Of a stretch of DNA of 64,000 nt, positions 12,571-23,700 are shown piece by piece. How positions within the stretch are numbered: position 1 is the first letter of the stretch; each line of letters starts with the position of its first letter. The DNA comes from Wuchereria bancrofti (Eukaryota > Nematoda > Chromadorea > Rhabditida > Onchocercidae). The notes beneath the pieces are model-generated. The model saw only the letters and a program-made list of their open reading frames with translations, ran no database searches and had not been told where the DNA came from. A program made the position numbers and the translations under genes. Location: NCBI GenBank assembly GCA_005281725.1, contig SSBO01000009.1:11217362-11281361 (forward strand). The letters run 5' to 3'.

Positions 12571-14626
12571 ATGCAATCTATTAATCTTAGATTACCTGTG
12601 GGAAGTATTTTAATAACACTTGGAATACTTTGTACAGTACTTTTATCTATCAATTGGTTATTAATTACTTTTATAAAGTATGATGTAGACAACCTGTATG
12701 AATTCATATTCAAGGAAATGGAACATTTTAAGGTATTTCATCTACCGTTTAGTAAAAATTATTGGAGAGTAAAGGTTCTTTCCACTTGCTTCTCTCTGCA
12801 AAAAAAAGAGATTAAATAGCGTTTGTACTATTAAGTAATAATAAACTTAATTGAAATTCATGTTTTTCATCTATTCAATGACTTGCGGAGAATTCGGCCT
12901 TGGCTATAGGTCCGCCGACATACACCACATCATAACATATCACATCGCATCATATTATATCATATCATGTAAAAATACTTATCGTATCATACCATATTAT
13001 ATCATATCAAGATGCTTATCATTTCATATCATAAAAATTATCGAGCAAATTTGACAAGTATTTGCATTGCAGTATGATGTGAATGGTACATGGAATGACA
13101 TGATGAACTTGCAAAACAAAATGGCTTTCAGCAGAATGCGAAGATCAAATTATTTTAAAGCTGAACGATGCAGTAAGTTAATTGACAACAGATTATATTT
13201 CATTAATTGATTTAATTATGGTGAAAATAGTTCAATGACAATTTATCATCTGAAGGATTTAAATTTTGATTTAGTTGGCCTCATTAGAAGATGAATAGAA
13301 AATTGATAGTTGGAATTTGTAATATTTATATCTTTACGAATTATAAATCTAAAAGGAAAGGAAGAGAATATAGGAAAATTGTTTACTAAGTAGAGAGAGT
13401 ATCATCATGTATAAATTAATAATGTGAAATATATTTTCATTAATTAAAGATTGTGCTAAGGAAATGACTCGATGTCCAGAGGGACCAAGAGGACCACCTG
13501 GTGAACCAGGTGTTGACGGAGGCAAGATTTTATAAAGAAATGAAAACAGAGCATTGAATCAATGTGAATGGAAATGAAGCTTAAAATTGGATTCGTTTTT
13601 TCTTCCTTTTCATTTCCACTGATAATATCTGCATTTAGTTAAATATTAGTTTCAATATTTAAAGTATATCGTTTCAGAAAACGGTGAAAATGGTGTAGAT
13701 GGTAAGCCAGGAATACCGGGATTTTTTCTGGATGACATTAGTGATGAAGAAGATTGCATATTATGTCCTCCTGGACCACCAGGACTACCAGGAAACACTG
13801 GTATGCCAGGCATACCTGGCCGTCCTGGTTTACCAGGAATTCCTGGAAAAAGTGGACAAGCTGGTCCACCTGGTTTACCTGGTCCAATGGGAGAATGCGG
13901 ACCTCCTGGCATGCTTTAGAATATTTTCTCATTTTACAGTAAATTTCATATCTAGATAAAAATCAAAGAAATTTTTAGGAGCTACTGGAAAACCTGGATT
14001 ACCAGGTCCAGCAGGAAAAAATTACATTGCATCAAAATATATGAAACCCGAATTATCATCAGGTTTGCCCGAAAAAACAAGTCAATCAAATGAGCTCGGC
14101 ATAAAAGATAAACCAGGACATCAACCACCAAAGGTACTAAGTAAAGAAAGAATTCAAGATCAATTTGAGAAACATGGCCAGGCGAGCAAAATTTCTAATC
14201 TATAACTACAAACTAAAAGCATGCACTTAAAAATTCACAATTTGGCACTAAAGAAAAATGCCAAAAGCTTCTAAGTTTCTGTTTGTCACCTGAAATTCTC
14301 GAATTAAAGTAAATGTGCTGTCATTGTAGCCTGGAATGGAAGGAAATGTCGCGATACATTGTTCATGTTTCTCTCATGTTCCACCGTTTTTGAAGCAGCA
14401 TTCAACATCACAGGTTGTCATACCGAATCCGGAAGCGGAAAAGTCAAAAAAACCCGAAAACATTCTCTTAAATCCGCTTACGAAACAAGGACAGATTTAT
14501 TACAAAAGTGAAAATGATAATAAAAGAACGAATGAAACGAAACGACTAATCACTGAAAGACAATTGAAACGTCTATCGGACTGGATCGAACGATGGAGAA
14601 TAGTATCAAATCAGTCAATTCACTAA
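12571..14626 (+). CDS. Cuticle collagen (nematode Col_cuticle_N family)
   Basis: This is a structural collagen of the cuticle, secreted by the hypodermis. Exons: 12571-12732, 13073-13172, 13450-13521, 13678-13908, 13979-14133, 14330-14626, giving about 338 residues. Order of parts: a short cytoplasmic start, a membrane/signal-anchor segment (about residues 9-31), the Col_cuticle_N region, an RMRR site (residues 75-78) suited to subtilisin/BLI-4-like processing, a cysteine pair, then Gly-X-Y blocks interrupted by an acidic CILC-containing stretch, and a long non-collagenous Ser/Lys-rich tail of about 100 residues. The third intron has no usable GT, but a GCAAG donor keeps Gly-X-Y in register. 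The fourth intron likewise appears to begin GCATGC, although in-frame GT alternatives exist a few codons earlier. The tail exon is joined by reading phase and is the least certain part. The exact collagen name is not assignable. Confidence 0.88.
12925..13035. repeat. ATCAT-type degenerate repeat in a collagen intron
   Basis: Imperfect tandem CATAT/TATCA units occupy the second half of the first collagen intron. The copies are too diverged for a fixed unit length. Confidence 0.7.
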
Positions 14627-14716
14627 TCGTTCCGAATTAATGGAAGTGTAGTTTTGAATTCTGTTGTGATAAGTTGAAATAGCACTTTTGTTCACTACTT
14701 TGATACGATAAAAACA

Positions 14717-14753
14717 TCTCTCCTTCTCTCTTTCCCTTTCTCTCTCTCTCTAT
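14717..14753. repeat. TC-rich microsatellite
   Basis: Pyrimidine repeat (TC and TTCC units) in the probable 3' untranslated region of the collagen gene. Confidence 0.85.
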
Positions 14754-14880
14754 CTTACTGTATCTTTGTTGACATTTTATAGGTTTGCATTAGCTTATTT
14801 TCTTAATATTTTATTATTGTTATCATTGTAAATGTGTAACCATTTATCATTTGCATAATGAATAATTATTTTGTATTGCA

Positions 14881-14890
14881 AATAAAATAA
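14881..14890 (+). terminator. Probable polyadenylation signals of the collagen gene
   Basis: Two overlapping AATAAA-type hexamers (AATAAAATAAAT) lie about 260 bases after the collagen stop codon. The placement is plausible for a 3' end, but the cleavage site itself is not visible. Confidence 0.5.
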
Positions 14891-17202
14891 ATGTTTATGG
14901 ATTGCAATAAAGAGTAGAAAAATACGACTAAAAAGAGACAAATTATAAGTCCTAGTCTTTGGCCATATAAGTTAGAATCAAGTAATAATGGAAGTAAGTA
15001 GTAATGTTGGTCGTCAAATGTTGAATTATTTTGCTATTATTGTAAATGAAATTTATAGGCTTTTAATAACAAAAAAAAAATAGCATTATTGTCAGTATTT
15101 CTGGGGGAAAGGACAAATAATGATTGGACTTAGATGAAAAAGTTATGAATTTTAATAAAAAGTAAAAGATAATAGCAAAATGGCTAGATTGAGTGGAGTT
15201 TTGATCCATTTTGTTTGTTTTTAATCTGAATTAATGAAAATGCTCGAAATGCTAATATAAAATAATATTTTTGATATTTTTTAGAATTCAATAAATGCAC
15301 GAAATATTTTAAAGCTAATTTGATCAAAATAATTTTTAGCATAGTTTGGTGCAAAAAAACAAAAAGTAAAAAAAATGAAACTACTTGAAATAAAGTGAAA
15401 CAATTAAAAATGAGAGACATTTCCTCCGATTCCGAAAATGAGCATAAATTATTATTTTGAGATTGTTCATCAACGGGTAGATGATGTAACAAATTTGGAA
15501 ATAATATTTAAATGTATCAAATGGTCAAGAGTGGAACTCAGAATTCTTATATAATTGATGCTAATGTTTAGATAATCATTGCTATAATGTGTAAAATCAG
15601 AAAAGGAATTTAAAAAAAATTTTTTTTTTTGATAATATGGAAGATCAGAACATTACTTTTAAACATTACTCATTAATTATTACTTTTTTTTTAAAGCTTC
15701 CTTCCAATATATAATAATTCTTCCTATTTTAGGATAAAAAGCAATTAATAGCACAAAAAAAAAATAATAAACTTTTGCATTTCGTTTTTCAAAGTAACAT
15801 TGTATATTTTTTAATTTTGGAATAACGACTGAAAGAGAACAAATCAAAAAATATTTTTGAGTATGCCAAAACAGTGAAATGTCTCTCTCTTTGTATTTTA
15901 AATATATCTATCACGAATAGATCAAATATGAATTTAATTGTAAGTTACGCAACAAATCTTTATCACATGCAGTTAGTGCACTTGCTGTCGCGAATTTCCA
16001 TATCGCGAAGCTAAATAAATGTTAATACTGCCTAATATAGCAATCCATTATAATTTCCTTTGCAATGCATCGCACTCGTTTAGCTGACCTTTGATCTTAT
16101 AACAATCCTATGCTATGAGCATCCATCTATTGTAACCAATTATAGTTGCCACCCATTGTAAGTTCTTTGTGATATCCATGCAATCCCTTGCATTGTAACC
16201 TATTGTTCAAGTAACTCATTATCATGTCTAAACGATTTCTTTTTTGTAAAAATGTCTGATTATAAACCACTCCCACATCTTAACATATATAATGCATCAG
16301 TTTTTGTTGGATTTATCAAGATTGTACGGATACTTCTGTCAATAAAGGATTATTATTTTCCTCTGTTACCCCACATACTTACATCTACATCCAACGAATT
16401 TCCCTGCAATCAGCAACCGCTCCCGAAATGATAAATTATCAAACCTTCCAAGAGAAATTTTGCTTCCACAACACTTGCAGTAATTAAAGATTGCATGCAT
16501 TTGTTATAGACAAATGCTATAAAAGTTCATTCAAATTTTATCATTTATTTTGAAATACTTTAATCTCTGTGTTTCGCACTTCTATGTTTACTTTTTCTCA
16601 CTTTCGATTTCATCATACTTTTTTTCTTCTTTTCACCTCCTTCTGGTTGTACTGGTACTGCTGGTTCATCCGTCTGTTGCTGCTAAAAAATAAGGAATGC
16701 ATTTTGAAAAAAAAAAAAATTTTTTTAATGAATAATATCACCGTGTCTGATTATCGTTAACATTTGCATCATCATACCTTCACTATACATGATTATCTTT
16801 GCTAATGTCGTCGTTAAAATTATTATCAAGGACTATTTTTATTATTACTGTTATCACTACAACTAGATTATTGCCATCGAACACAAATCCAAAGATGCTT
16901 CAAACTATTTGGCTTCTGATTTAAGTCAAATAACAAATATGTGAAAAAAGAAGTAAAAAATTAGAATTAAATGATGAGAAATACTTCGATATGACCAGTA
17001 ATTGAATATTCTGAATGTGACGTCTTACTTTACTATCTATGCTATAAGTTTACCTCCTGTAAATTCTGTTATTTCATTTAATCCACAAAGTATAATTGAC
17101 TTTTCAAAATTTAGATATTTTCTTTCCTAAACAACAAATCGACTATTTTATCCTTCAGCAACCATTGCTGAGAATTGCACTTGTGATCTTCAAAATTTTA
17201 AT

Positions 17203-19776
17203 TCATTTTAAACTAACCACTGCAAAGTTAGGACGAGGTGTGCCTGTAATTCGTTGAAGATTTTTAGAAATTTCAGCCATTGACCATCGATCATTTGGAT
17301 TATCTGACCAACATTTTACTTCTATAAGGCGACGCATTTGTGGTGGTACACATTCAGGCAATGGCATTCGATAACCTTCTTTAACCTAAAAATTTCTCTT
17401 TTTAAATACCTTCAACCAGTTTAGTTTATCATAATTTCAGGGAAATTATCATAATATCATTTCTTTGATTCATTCTATTTCAGAATTCATTTATTATTCT
17501 TTATTATTTATTATTCGTCCTTATTACGGTAATATTTGTTACGGTAATATTACGGTAATATTGAAAAAAAAGACAAAAAGAATTCAATCATCAAAAAGTA
17601 CCCGGACGTTAACCTCGGCGACAGTAAAACCAGGATACGGTTCCTGACCATTTGCAAAAATTTCCCAACACATTATGCCATAACTGAATACATCCGTTTT
17701 TTGCGTATACATAGCTGTGCGTAGTGTTTCCGGTGCAAGCCATCTAATTGGTACTCGTTTTCTAGGATCCATTTGATATACAGTACCTTCACGTGTTAAT
17801 CCAAAATCACTTATTTTTATCTACAATTAATATAGCTTTATCATTTTTTAATTAATTTTTCAAATTTGTAAAAATAAAGATTTCATCATTACATTGCAAC
17901 AATCTTAATATAATATTAATTCTTCAATGCAAAATTAACTTAACAGGTTTAAAAGTTATTCAAATCTTTACTCTATATTTCGTTATATTATCAATTTTTT
18001 CATTACACTGAAAATAAAATTTCACATCTTATAAAAAAAAAATGTACTCTATTTTCTATTTGTTAAAATTGATTCAAATACCTTATTATCACCAAAAAGA
18101 CAATTTCGTGCAGCAATATCACGATGCAAAACAGGCTTAGCATGAAGATATTCAAGTCCCCATGATGCACCTAAGCACATATCCATTTTTTGCTCTACAG
18201 AAACATGATTTTTTTGTAAATAAGAATCCAATGCTCCTTTATTTGCCTAAAATAAATTACAAATTTAATCAGATATACAAATTTGATCAATATATTTAAA
18301 ATTAAATATAAAACTTTCAATTTCGTTAATTATAATGAAAAGTTTCAGAATTTATTAAATATTTAAAACTTAACATTTTCATGATTTTGAACTCAAAATT
18401 AGTTTAATTTTTTTTGAAACTGATGAAAATAAATTCATCAATTCTTAAATTTTTTTTTTACCAATTCCATAACGATCATTAACGGTTCCTGGCCAGCAGC
18501 TACTCCATAACATTTGCAGACATTTGGATGATCAAATGTTCTATGCAAACGAGCTTCTTTCATAATTTCCTTGATTTGCTCTTTTGTAAGCGTTTCTAGC
18601 TTAGCCTACAAAATTAATTAAAATAGAAGTAAAAAATTAAAATAGATTAAAATTAAAATAGAAATTATCATTAAGTGATAGCGTAATAACATTACTACCT
18701 GTAATAATTCCTATGTAACAAATATTAAAAAAAAAAGAGTTGCAGTATCATCAGATAGAACATAATTTTATAAGGTCAAAAATACCAGTTTAATAGCAAC
18801 ATCAACTTTACGACCATTTCGAAGTCGTAAACGTCCCAGATGTACTTCACCAAAAGCTCCTTCGCCTAATTTTTTTGTTGGCTCAACATCTTCGTGGTGT
18901 AATTCCCAGGTTTGACGAAGTATTGGTGTAGTCAAGAATACTTCAGCATTTTTCACCAAACTTTCATGTTTATTTAGATGAAAATTTATCATTTCAGGTA
19001 CACTATCAAAACCATATTTCTCAATTGTGTATTTGCCATTTGGTGTACGTTGTATCACATAGTGTTTAATCTAAATTTCAAAAATTTTCACTTTATCATT
19101 GCAAATTTTAAACGGGAATTTGTGAGGTATTAAAAATAAAAACATAAACTTAAAACTGACTAGTTTTCATCAGAAAGGAATCTTAATCAAACAGGAAAAA
19201 TGATTAATTTGCTATTTAAATTTGATATCACTCATCATTAACTAATAATTGTTTTGTGCTTAAATCATCGCGGAGTATTTCAAACATTTTGAACATATAA
19301 AATAAAATTTGTAAAAACTGGATTTTCCATATATATCAATCAATAGTTCTTGCTAGATCGTGGGAATTATATTATATAACGACAGATTTCAAAAAGAAGT
19401 TGAAGATAGGATAAAAAGATGCAAAATAGGATTTAAATTAATTTAGAAATCTAAGTTAAAAGTGTTTAGATTTCTATCTTTTTAAGAAGCTTTTTTGAAG
19501 TGTTTCAGTGTTGCAAAAATAATAATTAAGGTAGATAAACACTTGAGGTAGTAATAATTTAGCTAATAGAATACAAAAAGGGGTTTAAATCCATACACCA
19601 AGTTCTTCTTTTTCTTCTGCTACCATAACGGATATAACAAAAGCACGTGGTTGTCCAGCAACAGGTTCCGTTGTTCGAACAATAAATTCTCCATTGCTAC
19701 GTAACATCATTTTAATATCTTCACGTGGTAGCAATCCATGGTAGTACTGCTCATCTGCTAATGTTTTATCAACCAT
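17203..19776 (-). CDS. Fer/Fes-type non-receptor tyrosine kinase (SH2-kinase)
   Basis: A cytoplasmic kinase that binds phosphotyrosine through SH2 and phosphorylates tyrosine. Exons in order of reading: 19776-19597, 19070-18786, 18605-18462, 18246-18082, 17820-17602, 17385-17203, giving 391 residues, with all five introns in phase 0. The SH2 domain occupies about residues 11-100 ([10 protein letters not shown]; phosphate-binding Arg34 in FIVR). The kinase spans about 120-380: glycine loop GEGAFGEV, Lys154 in VAIK, helix-C Glu172, HRDIAARN with Asp246, DFG at 263-265, activation-loop Tyr273, and a WLAPE motif. All catalytic residues are present, so it should be active. There is no F-BAR domain, matching the short SH2-kinase class expanded in nematodes (C. 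elegans FRK-1 and SPE-8 are of this kind). The ATG at 19776 starts just before the SH2, as usual in that class. Confidence 0.95.
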
Positions 19777-20738
19777 AATATACCTTAATTAAAATTTGCA
19801 TATTATTGTTATTTGTTATCTTTTTCTACATCAAATATATATCTTTTTCATTTCAGGTAAATATTGCCCAAAAGGTGCAACAATTTCCTTTCATTCATTA
19901 TATATACCAATTTTCAATTGCACATTAATAACTTCAAAAATAATTAAATTTTATAAACATTCACTGTAAACCAATTAACTTTATGTTACCACCAATCCAA
20001 TATTTCAACGGTTATGAAGAATGAAGAATGAAATTTTTACTCAAAATGATCTATTTATATGCTATTAATTAGCTGACTGATAATAACAAAATATTTGCAA
20101 TATTCATATTTTATATTACACTTTTTTCTTTTGTTTACTTTATGCCAATTTAAATTTATTCAGAATTTTTCTGTTTGCATAAATTTACTAATATGCATCT
20201 TTCTACCGTGTATTATCATTTGCATCTAATAAAAATTTTTATGGAATTCCTCTTTGTCACCTTACATAATCATTAGTAGTATCACTTGTAAAATTATGCA
20301 TTTCAAAAGCTTTTTACAATTAAATGAGGATTTTTTCAGTTCGGAAAACTAAAAAATATTTTTCCTCAGAAAAAAAAGATCAGAATTACAAATTTTATAA
20401 TTTAGAAAAATGAGTTCAGAATTTAAGTGTTAAATTATTCTGTTTAACTTATTCATGATTAATTGACTTCTTTTATTGAAATTTTTTATCATTATATTAA
20501 AGGTAACAAATAAAGTAATATCAGGAATTTTCAAGACAAACATCACAGACTTTGTATTTATCAATAGATGAAGCAAAGAAAGTTCACTGTGATTGCTTCG
20601 ACGCAAAATTATTAATGTTCCAATTTTATTATATTATAGAAATTTTCTCATCAAAAAAAAAAGAACTTAATTCGAAAGATTTTAATCATTTCATTTAAAA
20701 ACGCAAATTGAACAATGTAAGGTAGATGAATTATTAAA
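19777..20738. other. Intergenic DNA between the kinase and the ABCG gene
   Basis: These 960 bases hold the kinase promoter and the ABCG 3' end, since both genes read leftwards. There is no coding signal. TTTATT at 20625-20630, the reverse of AATAAA, lies about 110 bases past the ABCG stop and is a plausible polyadenylation signal. Confidence 0.6.
20625..20630 (-). terminator. Probable polyadenylation signal of the ABCG gene
   Basis: AATAAA on the minus strand, about 110 bases beyond the stop codon at 20739-20741. Called from motif and distance only. Confidence 0.45.
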
Positions 20739-23700
20739 TTATTTAGTTAATCGAACTCTTAAAAATAGTGCCACCAAACCAATAATCCGAAAACCGATTA
20801 ACATTACAAATAGAATGATTAAATTGATAAAAATAACAATCTGTGAAGTGCTCATTCCTCGACGTACCAGCACATCTTTTCCCGAAAGTGCTGGGCAATA
20901 ATTTACCTCCGTTGCATCATCTTCACATCCTGAAAAGTAATAAAGATTTTCACGATATATTGACATCTTCAGTCACATTTAGATTCATTAAATAAAATCA
21001 GTAATGTAGAATTTCAAGATTAATTTAAAATTAATAAAGTTAAATTAATAGTTTAGAATGCTAATTACCAATTTAAATGCTAATTATTAGGAAAAATTAG
21101 AGATCAAAATGAGGGAATTTATCATTAACCTGCAAAAATTGATTGATATTTATTTAGAATTTAAAAATTATTTTGTCTGTTTTTTTTACAATTTTTGTCA
21201 TCATATTAACATTAGAAAGATAAACAAAAAAAAAAAAAAAAATGAATGATATTTCCATGAAAGAGTTAATTAATTTTAAAGAGATAAGGAGGAATTTGTT
21301 TGCTGATAATCATTTCGAAATTTAGCAATACTTTACCAGGTATCATTTTGTAATTAAGCCATTGATTCACTTGAAATGCTTCAAAACCAAATCGAAACCA
21401 AGAAATGTATGATATGAAACGATAATAAAGAGGAATGGAATGAAAACTGATGTAAAAACCACCAAATACTAAATTTGGCAAAATGAAGCAAGGCATATAG
21501 GTAAGAGCTAAGCTATCTTTACCAAAAATACAGGCACCAGCATATGCTGAAAAGTTGATGCGCATTTGTCATTCCGGATAGATTCCAACTTAAAATATGG
21601 AATTCCGGAATTTGAAATATTTATGAATTAATTTGATTATTGGCACTTTTTAATTCACTTGTGAAAAAATTAATTATGGGTATGTCTTTTTGTTGAAGCA
21701 AACTTGAACAACTACCATGCTAAATGATAAATCTAACAACAAAAATTGTTATAAATTCGAAATTCCATGTTTAGCAATTTAAAAAACTATTTCAAAATTG
21801 CTTAAAAGCAGAAAAGCATTAAAAGGAAAGTTAACAAGTAACCTACCAATTGAAATTGCTAAATTTGTTATTACAATAGTTATTGTGCAATAGATGATAA
21901 ATGTTTTTACTGCCAAATAGAGTCCTATAAATTAAAATGAATTTGAAATTAAATTTTGAAATGAGTAGAATCATTATAAACTGATATTCATTGATATATG
22001 ATAATTACAAGACAATTAATGTTAACTTGTTCAAACCTAAGTAATCTCTTCTTCACAATACATAACTAATAGAGCAGAAAAATTTTTCTTAGCTCATTAA
22101 TTTTAAAAATAATTTTTTAGTGGAAATTTGTCACTTACCGCTCATGAAATAAACAATAATTGCATAGCAAAGTGGAAGTATGATATATTCTGGAAGCTGA
22201 AACAACTAAAATTTATCAAATTTTTTCGTTTCAAATTTCAATCAATCCCACTATAATTTTTTTTAAGAACTGAAATTTTCTCAACATTTGAAATTGAAAT
22301 TTTAAAAAATATAACTTCAGCAACTGATTTTGCGAGATAATAAGCAGGAGCACTATAAATTCTTGAACAGCAATGTTCACGTAAAAATATTGGCAATTCA
22401 GACGTGATCACCTGTATTATAAATTAATATCATAGTTTTCGGAGTATGATGGGTTTTCTTTTTTTTATTCTTAATAATTTATGTTTTCTTATAGTTAAGT
22501 GAACAGAGATAAATACGATAGAAATTGATGACATTTTTAAATCATTAAAAATAACAGCAACAAAAATATTAATGAAATATTAGCAGAAAATTTTTTTGGT
22601 AGAAATAAAGAAAAAAACTAACGTTAACAGATGGATAAAGGAAAATGAAGTTCATGTCACGTACGGTATTATACAGTAAACCTTCTAAATTTATTATTGT
22701 TGAACCAGTTATTTGTGTTTGAAAATTCACCATTCCTATCACTAATGCAGTGACCTTTAATTTTTAAAGATTTCAAAGAATGCTCAATCAAAATTTTGTA
22801 AAAGAAATGATGATAAGTGATGTAAATATAATATTTGAACTTATCCTATTCTGATCACGTAAATATAAACGTTTCAGTCTTCCGCAATGTATCAAACTTG
22901 TATGTTGAATTGAATTACTAGCACATTCTGCCTTCATCCGGTTTCCCGGATGTGTCTTTTTCAATTTCTTGAAATAACTAAACTTACGATAACTTGAATG
23001 AATTTCACTTTTAGTAGTAGTGGATCTCGCATTGTTGTTAGAAATGAACGCCTCACAAGAATTCGAAATTGAGATAAAAATGAGACTGCGTACCTTAAAA
23101 TTTGCACTTAGTCTGAAAAGCTTAATGTACTAATAAATATGTAAATAAGGAAGCATATAAATTAAAAAGAAATTCAATTAAAAAATTACATTAAGAAATA
23201 ACTTTTGATATAATATGGTCAAATTTAATAATTAAAAAAATGAATTTATTGTTATAAATATCATTTTTATCGATTCCATTATTACATAAAATTCATGTAA
23301 GGTTCTTTACTTTACTCAGGAAATAATATCCAGGAGATAGTAATACTTAGAATATTCAGGAGATACTAATATTCAGGATATCCGGGAGATACTGATATTC
23401 AGGAGTAATTGTGGTCTTTCTTCTCCAATGAAAGTATTCTCACTAACAAACTCACATTTTTCTCGTTTTTAAATCTTTATTTCCGACCATCTCTTGCGAT
23501 AATCCTTGACCATGGGACTTTCTATACAATTTTGCGCCAAAAGTTGACTTTTCAAATTCAGTTCGAATTTTCTACAAATTTGTTGCGAAAATATTTTATT
23601 CAAACTAACTCAAATGTATTTCTAAAATTTCTTGTTGTCTATGTATTTCTTGATCAGTTGCAATATGTGAAGTTTTAAAGTCAAATTGAAGTGTTGTTTG

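Larger units (their letters stand above)
14627..17202. other. Convergent intergenic DNA, collagen to kinase
   Basis: The 3' ends of two genes face each other here. For the collagen, a polyadenylation signal pair lies near 14881-14890, preceded by a TC-rich microsatellite (14717-14753). For the kinase, which reads leftwards, the reverse signal TTTATT occurs near 16838. No open frame here looks coding. Several A/T homopolymers of 9-12 bases are present. Confidence 0.6.

Noticed and set aside
13652..13932. Antisense Gly/Pro-rich frames opposite the collagen
   Set aside because: They are the complement of Gly-X-Y codons, which also read as Gly/Pro on the other strand. The sense model has exons, a signal anchor and a processing site.
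19544..19560. TGAGGTAGTAATAATTT, which begins with the let-7 family seed
   Set aside because: Only the first eight bases match let-7, and no complementary arm able to form a precursor hairpin is visible nearby. It lies in a kinase intron on the opposite strand.
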